Source of the DNA: Gammaproteobacteria bacterium
GTDB lineage: Bacteria; Gemmatimonadota; Gemmatimonadetes; Longimicrobiales; Gaopeijiaceae
DNA length: 64,000 nucleotides
Assembly (NCBI GenBank): GCA_028821195.1
Contig: JAPPHB010000015.1
Coordinates: 1-64,000, forward strand
Direction: 5' to 3'
Part shown: one piece after another, positions 50,228 to 59,131 of the stretch
Layout: each line of letters opens with the position of its first letter
Position numbering within the stretch: the stretch's first letter is position 1
The notes under the pieces: generated by a model
The model's input: the letters and a program-made list of their open reading frames with translations, nothing else
What the model was told of the DNA's origin: nothing
Database searches by the model: none
Program-made: the position numbers and the translations under genes

Positions 50228-52021
50228 GTGAGGCGTCGCTCGCGAGCCCTGTTCGACCGCGAAGTCCGCTGGGCTCTCGGCTTTGTCCGTCCGTACGCAA
50301 GGTGGCTGGTCCTGATCCTCGCGCTGAGCCTGGCGAGCACCGCGCTCTCGCTCTACATCCCCTACCTCTCCAAGGACCTGGTGGACACCGCCCTGCTGGG
50401 GCAGGACGGCGCCGCGCTCACCCGCATCGTCGCGCTCTTCGCGGGGATCACCGTGGTCTCCTTCGGGCTGAACGTGGTCGCCGGGATGCGCTACACGCGC
50501 ACGTCGGCGGACATCCTCTTCGACATGCGCCTGGCCCTGTACCGGCACCTTCAGCGGCTCTCGCCCCGCTTCTACGCGCGCACCCCCATCGGCGACATCA
50601 TGTCGCGCATCAACAACGACATCGGCGAGATCCAGCGCGTGGTTTCCGAGAGCCTGCTCTCGTGGCTGGGCAATATCGCGTATCTGCTGGGGACGGTGGG
50701 GATCCTGCTCTGGCTGGATGCGCGGCTCTTCCTGGTGAGCCTCGCGATCCTGCCGCCTTGCCTGTGGGCGCTGGTGCGCTACAGGAGGCGGCTCGAGAGC
50801 GTCACGGCAGAGCTGCGCGAGCGGAGCGCGGGGATCGGCAGCTTCCTGATCGAGACCATCCTCGGGCTCAAGCTCACCGTGGCGTCGAACGCGCAGCGGC
50901 GGGAGCAGAGGCGGTTCCGGAGGAAGAACGACGCCTTCATCCGGACGCTGATGTCGATGAGGCTGCTGACCTATCTCGCGGGCGGGCTGCCCGGGCTGAT
51001 CCTGGCGGGTGGGGTGGCGGTCATCTTCCTGTACGGGGGGCAGAGGGTGATCGCGGAGGCGATCACGATGGGGACGTTCGTTGCCTTCATGGCGTATCAG
51101 ATGCGGCTGCTGGGACCCATCCAGGGGCTGATGGGGCTGTACGCGAGCCTCGCCACCGCGCGGGTCTCGCTCGGGCGCGTGCATGTGATTCTGGACACCC
51201 CGGTCGACGTGCGGGATCCTGACGCGCCCGTCCACGTCGAGGGGCTGCGGGGGGAGGCGCGGGAGCCGGGCGCACCGGTCCCCGTGGCGAGGCTGGGCGG
51301 GGAGATGCGGCTGGAGGGGGTGAGTTTTTCGTTCGGGCGCGGGGATCCGGTGCTGGACGGGGTCGACTTGGCGGTGGGAGAGGGGGAGGTGGTGGCGGTC
51401 GTGGGCGCGAGCGGCAGCGGCAAGTCCACCATCGTGGACCTGCTGTCGCGGCAGCTCGACCCGGACGCCGGCCGGATCCTGCTCGGCGGCCGCGATCTGC
51501 GCGCGCTCCGGCTTGCGGACGTGCGCGCGGCAGTGGTGCCGGTTGAGCAGGAGCCGTTCCTGTTCAACACCACCATCGCCGAGAACATCCGTTACGGCCG
51601 GCCGGCCGCGTCGGACGCGGAGGTGGCGGCCGCCGCGCGCGCGGTGGGGCTGGACACCTTCCTGGCGACCCTGCCGGACGGCCTCGAGACGCTGGTCGGC
51701 GAACAGGGGCGGGAGCTGTCGGCGGGGCAGCGCCAGCGGGTTGCGGTCGCGCGCGCCTTCCTGGCCGACCCGGCGGTGCTGGTGCTCGATGAGCCCACTT
51801 CGTCGCTCGATCCGGCCTCAGAGCGCGCGCTGATGGAGGGCTACGAGGCCGTGATGCGGGGCCGCATGACCATCCTGGTGTCCCACCGCCTCGCGCTCGC
51901 CCGGCGGGCCGACCGGGTCGTGGTGCTGGAGCGCGGCCGCATCGTGGAGGAGGGCACGGCCGCGGAGCTGCTGGGGCGGCGCGGTACGTTCGCCCGGTTG
52001 TTCGGGGGCGAGGGGCGTTAG
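50228..52021 (+). CDS. qhpF: ABC exporter (MsbA type), probable QhpF
   Basis: The 597-residue half-transporter has six membrane helices (about 20-310) and a C-terminal ATPase. Walker A is GASGSGKST, the Q-loop is in PVEQEPFLFNTTIAENIRYG, the signature is LSAGQRQRVAVARA, Walker B is AVLVLDEPTSSLD, and the switch is VSHRLALARRAD. It resembles lipid and peptide exporters. In qhp operons QhpF is needed to move the modified gamma subunit to the periplasm, which matches its place after qhpB. A GTG start at 50228 is used. A lysine decarboxylase-like or resistance exporter is less likely given context. Confidence 0.87.
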   Translation: MRRRSRALFDREVRWALGFVRPYARWLVLILALSLASTALSLYIPYLSKDLVDTALLGQDGAALTRIVALFAGITVVSFGLNVVAGMRYTRTSADILFDMRLALYRHLQRLSPRFYARTPIGDIMSRINNDIGEIQRVVSESLLSWLGNIAYLLGTVGILLWLDARLFLVSLAILPPCLWALVRYRRRLESVTAELRERSAGIGSFLIETILGLKLTVASNAQRREQRRFRRKNDAFIRTLMSMRLLTYLAGGLPGLILAGGVAVIFLYGGQRVIAEAITMGTFVAFMAYQMRLLGPIQGLMGLYASLATARVSLGRVHVILDTPVDVRDPDAPVHVEGLRGEAREPGAPVPVARLGGEMRLEGVSFSFGRGDPVLDGVDLAVGEGEVVAVVGASGSGKSTIVDLLSRQLDPDAGRILLGGRDLRALRLADVRAAVVPVEQEPFLFNTTIAENIRYGRPAASDAEVAAAARAVGLDTFLATLPDGLETLVGEQGRELSAGQRQRVAVARAFLADPAVLVLDEPTSSLDPASERALMEGYEAVMRGRMTILVSHRLALARRADRVVVLERGRIVEEGTAAELLGRRGTFARLFGGEGR

Positions 52022-52089
52022 CGGCAGGGGCCGCTCAGATGGCCGCGACTATTTGGTAGTAACTCCTTCTGCCCAACCCTCTGCAGACT

Positions 52090-52138
52090 GTTGCAAAAGT
52101 GAAAAGGCAACAAATTGTTGCATCTGGCGATTTGCAAC
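52090..52138 (+). promoter_or_regulatory. Tandem GTTGC-N12-GCAAC dyads upstream of qhpE
   Basis: Two dyads of the form GTTGC-N12-GCAAC start at 52090 and 52117, 27 bp apart. The inner arms also make a perfect 15-bp palindrome, GCAACAAATTGTTGC (52107-52121). The block is AT-rich relative to surroundings and lies 69 bp after the qhpF stop and about 100 bp before the qhpE start. It is a good candidate for a repressor or activator site. Confidence 0.5.
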
Positions 52139-52240
52139 GCCGTGCAGAGGGGTGCTCACGCAAATGTGACGGGCCTCGGATGCCGCGCGGTGATTCCCCT
52201 CCCTTGGTGGCGGAAGCTTCCAGCCTTTATCATCGATCTC

Positions 52241-53005
52241 ATGGGACCAATGGCAGAATGGGAACATCTGGAGCTGCGGTTGGACGCCCCGCCGCCGGAT
52301 GAACTTCGAGGGGAGGGTGTCCGCATTGCGGTGGTGGACAGCGGCGTCCACGCGGCCCATCCCCACGTAGGGGGGATCGCCGGTGGCGTGGCCATTGGAT
52401 CGGACGCATCGGAAGCCGATGACTACGTCGACTGGCTCGGGCACGGGACGGCCGTCACCGCGGCCATCAGGGAGAAGGCGCCCGCAGCCGAGTTGTTCGC
52501 CGTGAAGGTGTTCGGCGACCGGCTGGCCACCAGTTGCGGCGCCCTGGTTCGGGCCATCGAATGGGCGGCGGAGCATGAGGCGCGATTGGTAAACCTGAGC
52601 CTGGGCACGTCGAATCCGGCGCACGAAGCCAGGCTGGCGGCTGCCGTGACACGGGCGGCGGAGCAGGGAGCGCTCGTAGTTTCGGCTCGGCACAGCGATG
52701 GCGTGCGCTGGCTTCCGGGGTCGATCCCGGGCGCCATCGGGGTGCTGCTGGACTGGAGCTGTTCCCGCCATTCAGTGCGGGTGGGCATCGACCATCAGGG
52801 GAATCCGGCGTTCCTGGCCTCGGGTTTCCCGCGGCCGATTCCCGGCGTTTCCCCCGCGCGCAACCTGGGCGGAATCAGTTTCGCGGTGGCCAACGTTACA
52901 GGCCTGCTTGCCCGGCTGCTGGAAGCGGAGCCGGAGCTGGGCAGCGTGGGTCAGGTCTTCGAACAGGCCCGCCGCTACGCCGTCCGGCGGCCCGCCACCC
53001 AGTAG
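52241..53005 (+). CDS. qhpE: Subtilisin-like protease, probable QhpE
   Basis: QhpE removes the leader of the gamma subunit after cross-linking. The 254-residue protein is a subtilase without signal peptide: catalytic Asp33 (IAVVDSGV), His68 (WLGHGTAV) and Ser213 (GGISFAVANVTG) are all visible. LVNLSLGTSNPAHE is the substrate-side loop. The small size and cytoplasmic form match QhpE rather than secreted subtilisins. I use ATG 52241; ATG 52250 is equally possible, and no clear ribosome site is seen. The open frame extends upstream to a TTG at 52115, but that part overlaps the operator-like dyads and is not conserved-looking. It overlaps the convergent permease gene by 31 bp. Confidence 0.85.
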   Translation: MGPMAEWEHLELRLDAPPPDELRGEGVRIAVVDSGVHAAHPHVGGIAGGVAIGSDASEADDYVDWLGHGTAVTAAIREKAPAAELFAVKVFGDRLATSCGALVRAIEWAAEHEARLVNLSLGTSNPAHEARLAAAVTRAAEQGALVVSARHSDGVRWLPGSIPGAIGVLLDWSCSRHSVRVGIDHQGNPAFLASGFPRPIPGVSPARNLGGISFAVANVTGLLARLLEAEPELGSVGQVFEQARRYAVRRPATQ

Positions 53006-54285
53006 AACAGCAGCCCGGCCGCGATCAGTCCCAGGCCGATGAGGCCCTGCGCCGGGCGGTCGACGAGGATAAAGGCGAGGGTCCACGACGTCAGCGCCAG
53101 GTAGACCAGGGGCGTGACCGGATATCCCCAGGCGCGGTAGGGGCGCTCGAGCTCCGGCTCGCGCCTCCGCAGCACGAAGATTCCCGCCACCGCGAGCAGG
53201 CTGTTCAGCCCCAGCGTGAACCCGGAGAACACCAGGATCGCCTCGAAGGACGCGCTGAAGATGAAGAAGAGGGCGAGCGCCGCCTGGGTGAGAATCGCGA
53301 CCCGGGGGATGCCGGACGGCGTCCTCTTCTCCAGGAATCGAAAGACGGGATAGTCCTCGCCGATGACGTGCAGGACCCGCGGGCCTGCCAGCACCATGGC
53401 GCTCACGGTGGAGACCAGCAGCACGGCCAGCGTGACGCCCATGATGTCGGCGCCCAGGGGCCCGAAGATGTGCATGGCGGCGATGTGCCCCACCTCGAGC
53501 CTTCCTTCCAGTTCCGACATCGGCGCCGCCCTCAGGAAGGTGTAGTTGAGGGCCAGGTAGAGAACCATGACCAGCAGGGTGCCGCCCGCGAGCACGCCGG
53601 GGAGCGTGCGCCCCGGGTTGTCGAGCTCGCCGGTCAGGTATGTTGCCGCGTTCCAGCCGGTGTACGCGTACGAGACGTAGATGAGCGATACCGCGAAGGC
53701 GCCGCCGAAGACGAGTTCGGCATCGCCCGCCGAAGGGAGCAGCGCTACGGGCTCCGGGGCGTCGACCATGGCCAGCGCGGCGGCGCAGAAGGCGGCGATC
53801 AGGATCACCTTGACGGTCGTGAAGCTGCGCTGGAAGAAGGACGAGGCGCCGTAGGTGGCCGAGTGCACCCACGCCGCCGCCGCGACCAGGCCGGCGGCCA
53901 GCCAGGTGGGCGACAGGGCGGGGAAGACCGAGGCCAGGTAGGTGCCGAAGGTGATCGCGGCCAGCGCGGTGGGGGCGGCGAACCCGACCGTGGCCGAGAT
54001 CCACCCCGACACGAAGCCCGCGGCGGGGTGGTAGATGCGTCCCAGAAAGGTGTACTCGCCGCCCGAACGCCGTAGCGCCGCACCCAGTTCCGCGTAGGTG
54101 ATCGCGCCGCAGAAAGCCGCCACGCCCCCGACCACCCAGAGCAGCAGGAGCGGGAAGGTGGACTGGATGGTCTCCAGCTGGAATCCCAGACTGGTGAACA
54201 CCCCCGTACCGATCATGTTGGCGACCACGACCGCCGCCGCCGCGTGGAAGCCGTAGCCGCGCGTGTTCGTTGAAGTGGGTCGCAT
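52975..54285 (-). CDS. APC superfamily amino acid/amine permease
   Basis: The 436-residue protein has about 12 membrane segments of the amino acid-polyamine-organocation type. Segment 1 shows ANMIGTGVFTSLGFQL, the typical unwound Gly motif. VGGVAAFCGAITYAELGAAL, GGEYTFLGRIYHPAAGFVSGW and VSYAYTGWNAATYLTGEL follow. These are hallmarks of the LAT/APC family. The substrate is not defined; the position beside the amine dehydrogenase cluster makes an amine or amino acid plausible (inference). The ATG at 54285 is chosen because membrane segment 1 begins 17 residues later; a start at 54327 is possible. Confidence 0.87.
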   Translation of the reverse strand: MRPTSTNTRGYGFHAAAAVVVANMIGTGVFTSLGFQLETIQSTFPLLLLWVVGGVAAFCGAITYAELGAALRRSGGEYTFLGRIYHPAAGFVSGWISATVGFAAPTALAAITFGTYLASVFPALSPTWLAAGLVAAAAWVHSATYGASSFFQRSFTTVKVILIAAFCAAALAMVDAPEPVALLPSAGDAELVFGGAFAVSLIYVSYAYTGWNAATYLTGELDNPGRTLPGVLAGGTLLVMVLYLALNYTFLRAAPMSELEGRLEVGHIAAMHIFGPLGADIMGVTLAVLLVSTVSAMVLAGPRVLHVIGEDYPVFRFLEKRTPSGIPRVAILTQAALALFFIFSASFEAILVFSGFTLGLNSLLAVAGIFVLRRREPELERPYRAWGYPVTPLVYLALTSWTLAFILVDRPAQGLIGLGLIAAGLLFYWVAGRRTA

Positions 54286-54417
54286 GGAGGTCCTGGGCCT
54301 GGATTCCCTGTCAATCCGACCATCCATTATACGCCCCTGGATTGGACCGGCGACCCGCTCGGCAGTAAAATCCGCCTGTCGCGGATCGGCTGCGCCGAAG
54401 ACAGCACGGAGGAACAC

Positions 54418-55236
54418 ATGAACCATCATCATTCATTTCCGAAGACACTCGCCGCCGGCCTCGCAACGGTCTGCCTCCTGGGCGCCCAGTACGCCTGTCA
54501 GGCGGATGCACCGGGCCAGGCGGATGCGGAGGAGCAAATGGGCGCGCAACAGGAGGCGGAGGGCGGTGAGGTTCACTGGAGCTACGAGGGCGCGACCGGT
54601 GCCGACATGTGGGGCGGGCTGGACCCGTCCTTCGCGGTCTGCGACACCGGCGTGCAGCAGTCCCCGATCGACCTGGCGGGCGCGATTCCGGCGGGCGGCG
54701 GCGGGCTCGAGATCCAGTGGCAGCCCACCCACGGGGAGGTCGTGGACAACGGGCACACCATCCAGGTCAACATGGCCGAAGGGAATACGATCACCCTGGA
54801 GGGCCGACAGTTCTCCATGCTGCAGTTCCACTTCCACCTGCCCAGCGAGCACACCGTCGAGGGAGGGGTCTACCCGATGGAAGTGCACTTCGTGCATCAG
54901 TCCGCGGAGGGGGACCTGGCGGTGGTCGGGGTCTTCATGGATGCCGGCCAGGCGCATGCGGCCACCCAGGCCATATGGGATGCCATACCCGGCGTCGACG
55001 AGGCGCCCGCCCCACTGGCCGGGATCGACCCGAACGCCTTCCTGCCCGAGGGACGCGCCTACTTCCGCTACGCCGGCTCCCTGACCACGCCGCCTTGCTC
55101 GGAAGTGGTCAGCTGGGTGGTGATGACCGAGTCCATCGCCGTCTCGCAGGGGCAGGTCGACGCCTTCGCGGCGCTGTATCCGATGAACGCGCGTCCGGTC
55201 CAGCCGCTCCACAGGCGTTTCATTCTGCTGAAGTAG
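54418..55236 (+). CDS. Periplasmic alpha-type carbonic anhydrase
   Basis: The 272-residue protein hydrates CO2 to bicarbonate outside the cytoplasm. A signal peptide ends near LLGAQYACQA; the Cys suggests a lipoprotein. The alpha-CA core shows VQQSPIDLAGAI, FHFHLPSEHTVEG and MEVHFVHQSAEGDLAVVGV, giving the three zinc His residues (two in FHFH and one in EVHFVH). SLTTPPCSEVVSWVVM and ARPVQPLHRRFIL close the fold. GGAGGAAC precedes the ATG. An acidic Gln/Glu-rich linker separates the anchor from the domain. It diverges from the permease gene. Confidence 0.93.
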   Translation: MNHHHSFPKTLAAGLATVCLLGAQYACQADAPGQADAEEQMGAQQEAEGGEVHWSYEGATGADMWGGLDPSFAVCDTGVQQSPIDLAGAIPAGGGGLEIQWQPTHGEVVDNGHTIQVNMAEGNTITLEGRQFSMLQFHFHLPSEHTVEGGVYPMEVHFVHQSAEGDLAVVGVFMDAGQAHAATQAIWDAIPGVDEAPAPLAGIDPNAFLPEGRAYFRYAGSLTTPPCSEVVSWVVMTESIAVSQGQVDAFAALYPMNARPVQPLHRRFILLK

Positions 55237-55264
55237 CGACCAGGAGCTCCTCTCGCCGAGCAGA

Positions 55265-55846
55265 ATGCCGCTGGGGCGCCCCGTGGTCGGGGTGATGGGC
55301 TCCGGCTCCGCCCGGCACACCCATCTCGCGGAGCCGTTGGGCCGCGCACTGGCCCGCATCGGCGTGCACCTGCTGACGGGGGGCGGGGCCGGAGTCATGG
55401 AGTCCGTCTCGCGCGCCTTCAGCGCGGTGCCGGAGCGCGAAGGACTGGTCATCGGGATCCTCCCGGCGGGGGATGCACGCCCCGACCGAGCCGACGCGGA
55501 TCCGGGAACTCCCCCCGGCTATCCCAATCGTTGGGTCGAACTCGCCATCCGCACCCACCTCGACGCCCGGGGAGACGACGGTTCGGGAATCCGCTCCCGC
55601 AACCACATCAACATCCTGTCGTCCGATGTCGTCATCGCGTTGCCGGGATCCTCGGGTACGGCTTCGGAGGTCGACTTGACGATCCGTTACCGCCGGCCCC
55701 TCATCCTGCTGGGAGACACGGCCCGCGCGGATCGACTCCCGGGCTCCGTGCCGACCGCCGAGAGCGTAGATGAAGCGGTGGAATTCGTGCGCCGGGCCCT
55801 GCGTGGCAGCGGTGGCGAATCCCTGCCTCAGGGGTCTGAGCGTTAG
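55265..55846 (+). CDS. LOG/SLOG-family Rossmann-like protein
   Basis: The 193-residue protein resembles LOG (lysine decarboxylase-like) and TIGR00725-type proteins. [21 protein letters not shown] begins the Rossmann-like fold, [16 protein letters not shown] is the nucleotide-binding Gly-rich motif, and [21 protein letters not shown] corresponds to the conserved PGGxGTxxE box, here [12 protein letters not shown] proteins release free cytokinin-like bases from nucleotides; SLOG relatives bind nucleotide ligands. Function here is unknown. It lies 28 bp after the carbonic anhydrase gene on the same strand. The FKBP gene follows 55 bp on. Confidence 0.78.
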   Translation: MPLGRPVVGVMGSGSARHTHLAEPLGRALARIGVHLLTGGGAGVMESVSRAFSAVPEREGLVIGILPAGDARPDRADADPGTPPGYPNRWVELAIRTHLDARGDDGSGIRSRNHINILSSDVVIALPGSSGTASEVDLTIRYRRPLILLGDTARADRLPGSVPTAESVDEAVEFVRRALRGSGGESLPQGSER

Positions 55847-55861
55847 CTTCCTGCACACGCT

Positions 55862-55895
55862 TCCACCATCCAGGGAGCATCCACCATCCAGGGAG
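55862..55895 (+). repeat. 18-bp tandem duplication covering a ribosome binding site
   Basis: TCCACCATCCAGGGAG occurs at 55862-55877 and again at 55880-55895, with 18 bp periodicity. Each copy carries AGGGAG, a good Shine-Dalgarno sequence, but only the second lies at a useful distance from the FKBP start at 55902. Confidence 0.8.
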
Positions 55896-55901
55896 ACCAA
55901 G

Positions 55902-56315
55902 ATGCGCAATCCATCTCGCGGTGTGCTCGCGCTGCTGGCGCTGACCAGCGTCGCATGCGCGGGCGATGGAGCCGGAGTGATCACAACCGAAAGCGGTCTT
56001 CAGTACGAGGTGCTGCGAGAGGGGGACGGCCCGACGCCGACCATGAATGACCAAGTCGTCGTCCACTACCGCGGCACCCTCACCGACGGGACCCAGTTCG
56101 ACGCCTCCTATGACAGGGGTGAGCCCAACACCTTCCCGGTCAACGGCCTTATCGCGGGGTTCAGCGAGGCGCTCCAGTTGATGCCGGTCGGCAGCCACAT
56201 CCGCGTCACGATCCCGTCGGAGCTGGCGTACGGCGAAGCCGGCGCGGGTTCGCTGATCGGCGCCAACGCGACGCTGATCTTCGAGATCGAGCTGCTGGAG
56301 ATCGTTGGGAGATAG
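55902..56315 (+). CDS. FKBP-type peptidyl-prolyl isomerase, lipoprotein
   Basis: The 137-residue protein is a small exported foldase. A lipoprotein signal ([11 protein letters not shown]) leads to a single FKBP domain: [34 protein letters not shown] start, [46 protein letters not shown] and [11 protein letters not shown]. The active-site residues Tyr, Phe, Asp and Trp-equivalent positions are broadly kept. It should assist protein folding in the periplasm. ATG 55902 follows AGGGAG at 7 nt; this ribosome site lies in a tandem duplication. Confidence 0.92.
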   Translation: MRNPSRGVLALLALTSVACAGDGAGVITTESGLQYEVLREGDGPTPTMNDQVVVHYRGTLTDGTQFDASYDRGEPNTFPVNGLIAGFSEALQLMPVGSHIRVTIPSELAYGEAGAGSLIGANATLIFEIELLEIVGR

Positions 56316-56356
56316 CCGAGTAGCCGGACGTTGCGAGGCGCCGGTTGCCCTCGACC

Positions 56357-56848
56357 CTACAGATTGCCGGTCACCAGCCTCACCACGAACGCGACCATGA
56401 GCATGATCGTGGGGATGACGAGTGTGACGCCCACCCCGAGGGTCAGCCCCGCCCGGAAGAGCGCCGGCCCGACCGGGCGCAGGCTGCGGCCCCAGACCTT
56501 GTGCAGAACGCTCTCGACCATCCACCCGAGGGTGTAGCAAAGGTTGGCCATGATCCCGAAGGGCAGGATCGCCGGGAGCGCCTGCACCACCTCCGATAGC
56601 GGATTCAGGGTGAGGAGCGCCATGAAGATGGTGCCGATCCCTGACCCCGCGAGCACCGCGTTGTAGGCGAGGCGGCGCTTCTCCCACCACTTGATGATCC
56701 CGCCGACCCTGCGTTCGGCGGGGGCGGGATACAGGAAGCTGACGAGCGGCGACTCAGCGGGGCCGTCGCCTGCCGCGTACTGCTCCACGCTCATTGGATC
56801 GGATGGGGTCACGGCTCTCTTCGCTGGACGGTGGTATCCGTTGGACAC
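56357..56848 (-). CDS. Small membrane protein of unknown function
   Basis: The protein of 145-163 residues has about three membrane segments: LAYNAVLAGSGIGTIFMALL, LPAILPFGIMANLCYTLGWMV and LTLGVGVTLVIPTIMLMVAFVV. A soluble N-terminus (SFLYPAPAERRVGGIIKWWEKRR) precedes them. I recognise no family with certainty. Starts at GTG 56848 or ATG 56794 are both possible; neither has a clear ribosome site. It is read on the minus strand, downstream of the TonB-receptor gene by 34 bp, so it may be the last gene of that transcript. Confidence 0.6.
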   Translation of the reverse strand: MSNGYHRPAKRAVTPSDPMSVEQYAAGDGPAESPLVSFLYPAPAERRVGGIIKWWEKRRLAYNAVLAGSGIGTIFMALLTLNPLSEVVQALPAILPFGIMANLCYTLGWMVESVLHKVWGRSLRPVGPALFRAGLTLGVGVTLVIPTIMLMVAFVVRLVTGNL

Positions 56849-56882
56849 CCGCGCGGGTCCCGGAGTTGCCCCGCAACCGGCC

Positions 56883-59129
56883 TCAGAAGCGGGAGGTCAC
56901 GGTGACCCGGAAGCTCCGGGTCGCTCCCGGATTGCGCTCCTGGACGTCTACGTACTCCGCCTGCAGAAGGTTCTCCACCTTCGCCCGCACATCCATGTCC
57001 ATGACTTCGAGGGCGAGCCGCAGGTCCAGCAGCGTGATGGGGCCGCGTTCGTCCAGAGGATAAGCGAGGACGGTTTCCGCCTCGCTCCGGTGACGCAGGT
57101 CCAGCGCCAGCAGATCGGCCCAGCCGGAAAGGGTCGTTGTGATGTTGTGGCGCGACCGGTACGCGAGCGGCCGGCCGGTGTCGAGATCCTGCGAGTCGAT
57201 GAAGAGGTAGTTCGCGTGCAGGTTGAGCTTCCGGGGCACGACCCCGACGCGCATGCCGGCGTCGAGCCCGCGTACCCGGGCCTCGGCCACGTTGCGGAAC
57301 TGGAAGGTGAGGGGCTGGTTCGGGGCGCCGGTGACCTCAATGAGGCCGGAGTACTCGCTCCAGAAGAGTCCCGCATCGAGCCAGAGCCGTTCGTTGGGGA
57401 CGATGGTGGTGCCCACCTCGCCGGCCCAGGCTGATTCGCCGCGCAACTCGAGATTGGGCACGACGCGAAAGCCGAAGGTGGTGGTCCTGGTGAACTGCTC
57501 CACGACGCTGGGCGACCGGTATCCCCGGCTCAGGGATGTCCTCAGGCTCATGTCCGGCGTGGCATCGAAGACAAGCCCGATCTTGGGATTGAGCGTCAGA
57601 TCGCCTTCCACTACCGAGGCCTTGTGCGAATCCAGCCGGATGCCCGCCGAACCGCGCAGCCGCTCCGAAAAACCGATTTCGTCCTGAACGAACAGCGCCA
57701 GATCGGTGACGTCCGGCGTCGGGCTGAGGAAGTTGGAGGTCACATCGGTGCGAGATGCTTCTCCTCCCACTGTGACCGCATGACGTCCGCCGGAAAAGAA
57801 CGACAGCTGCAGATCGGTGCCGTAGCGCGTGGAACGGTGGGAATCCTCGTTGTCGTGGAAGTAGTTCTGGTTGCGGACATGCTGCACCTGCGGCCGCAAC
57901 TGCAGCTTGAGCGTCGAGGTCACCACCGGGGTGGCCGTCAGCCCGAAGATGAGATCGGAATGGCGCTTCCAGTCGCCCAGATCGGCGGGATCCACCTCGA
58001 GACGGCGCTCGGGGGAGAGCCAGGTGAAGAACTCCTCCACGTCCTCGCGCTTTCCGCTGGCGAACACCTCCAGCGGCTTTGACGACTCGGCTCCGAAGAC
58101 GGCCTTGGCACGCCAATGCCAGCGCTCCTGGCCTCCGTTCTGGCGAAAGCCGTCGGACCCCTCGCGTCCCGCGAACACCGTGACGCCCGCGCCCCCGACC
58201 TGCCGCGAGTGCTGAATCTGGAGGCCCCGCATGCTCAGGCGCTCGTCGGTGAAGTCGAGGTTGCCCGGGGTGTCGAACACGCCGTAGTAGCCGCGCACGG
58301 CGGTGCGCGGGGGCCCGAGGGGCGGGCGCGTGATCACGTTGACCACGCCGGCCATGGCGTTGGTGCCCCACAGCGTGGAGTTGGGGCCCTTCACGATCTC
58401 GACACGGTCGACGTCCAGGAGCGGCAGGATGTTGTAGTCGATCCTCGATTCCGCGCCGGTGAGCGCCCGGTGGCCGTCCAGCAGCATCAGGACCCGGCTG
58501 CCGACACCCCGGGCGAAGCCGCTGGAGCCGCGAATGTCCAGGTGGCCTGCGTTGAAGGTCACGCCCTGGGCGAACGGGAGCGCTTCCTTGAGGTTGGTGA
58601 CGTCGCGGCGCTGGATCTCCTCCCCGCTCAGGATCGCGACGCTTACGGGCGCGTCGCCCGGACGGACCGTGGTCCGGCTTGCGGTGACGGTTACGCCGGG
58701 GACGTTGAAGAGCTGCGGCTCGAGCGAAATGCGGACCGGTTCGGATGCGGTGGCGGCGGGGTCGGCCGTGACCTCCGCGTTGCCGAAGCCGTCAGCGATG
58801 ACGAATAGCGTGTAGGTGCCCTCGTCCGGCACGGGAATCTCGAAGCTGCCGTCGTCGCCGGTGAGCGCGCGCAGCGGGGTCGACTGCACCAGCACCTCCG
58901 CGCCCATGACCGGGCTGCCTTCTTGGTCGTCCACCACCACGCCCCGGATGGTGGGTCCGGCCTGGGCGGTCAGCGGCGCGCCGGCGAGCAGCAGGAACAG
59001 CGCGAAGAGCGTGGTCCGGGCCAGGCGCCGTGGTGGGTGGATGCGCGTCGTGCGGCGGCCGACCGGACCGGATCGTTCGCTCTGCCTTTCCAGCCTCTCG
59101 GTCCCCGCCGAACGGGCCGCCACCGCCAC
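56883..59129 (-). CDS. TonB-dependent outer-membrane receptor
   Basis: The 748-residue protein is an energy-coupled outer-membrane importer. After a signal (LFLLLAGAPLTAQAG) comes a CarboxypepD-like beta domain (about 60-140: GVVVDDQEGSPVMGAEVLV). The plug follows (about 150-270), with VTVTASRTTVRPGDAPVSV, HLDIRGSSGFARGVGSRVLM and VEIVKGPNSTLWGTNAMAGVVNV. A long beta-barrel ends in a C-terminal Phe. The resemblance is to vitamin B12/siderophore-type receptors, but the ligand is unknown. A GTG start at 59129 lies 2 bp after the stop of the lipoprotein gene, suggesting coupling; the first 40 residues are poorly conserved, so an internal start is possible. Confidence 0.9.
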   Translation of the reverse strand: MAVAARSAGTERLERQSERSGPVGRRTTRIHPPRRLARTTLFALFLLLAGAPLTAQAGPTIRGVVVDDQEGSPVMGAEVLVQSTPLRALTGDDGSFEIPVPDEGTYTLFVIADGFGNAEVTADPAATASEPVRISLEPQLFNVPGVTVTASRTTVRPGDAPVSVAILSGEEIQRRDVTNLKEALPFAQGVTFNAGHLDIRGSSGFARGVGSRVLMLLDGHRALTGAESRIDYNILPLLDVDRVEIVKGPNSTLWGTNAMAGVVNVITRPPLGPPRTAVRGYYGVFDTPGNLDFTDERLSMRGLQIQHSRQVGGAGVTVFAGREGSDGFRQNGGQERWHWRAKAVFGAESSKPLEVFASGKREDVEEFFTWLSPERRLEVDPADLGDWKRHSDLIFGLTATPVVTSTLKLQLRPQVQHVRNQNYFHDNEDSHRSTRYGTDLQLSFFSGGRHAVTVGGEASRTDVTSNFLSPTPDVTDLALFVQDEIGFSERLRGSAGIRLDSHKASVVEGDLTLNPKIGLVFDATPDMSLRTSLSRGYRSPSVVEQFTRTTTFGFRVVPNLELRGESAWAGEVGTTIVPNERLWLDAGLFWSEYSGLIEVTGAPNQPLTFQFRNVAEARVRGLDAGMRVGVVPRKLNLHANYLFIDSQDLDTGRPLAYRSRHNITTTLSGWADLLALDLRHRSEAETVLAYPLDERGPITLLDLRLALEVMDMDVRAKVENLLQAEYVDVQERNPGATRSFRVTVTSRF

Positions 59130-59131
59130 CG

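Noticed and set aside
52115..52240. N-terminal extension of QhpE from TTG 52115
   Set aside because: The extension overlaps the operator-like dyads and has no conserved feature; the subtilase domain begins after ATG 52241/52250.
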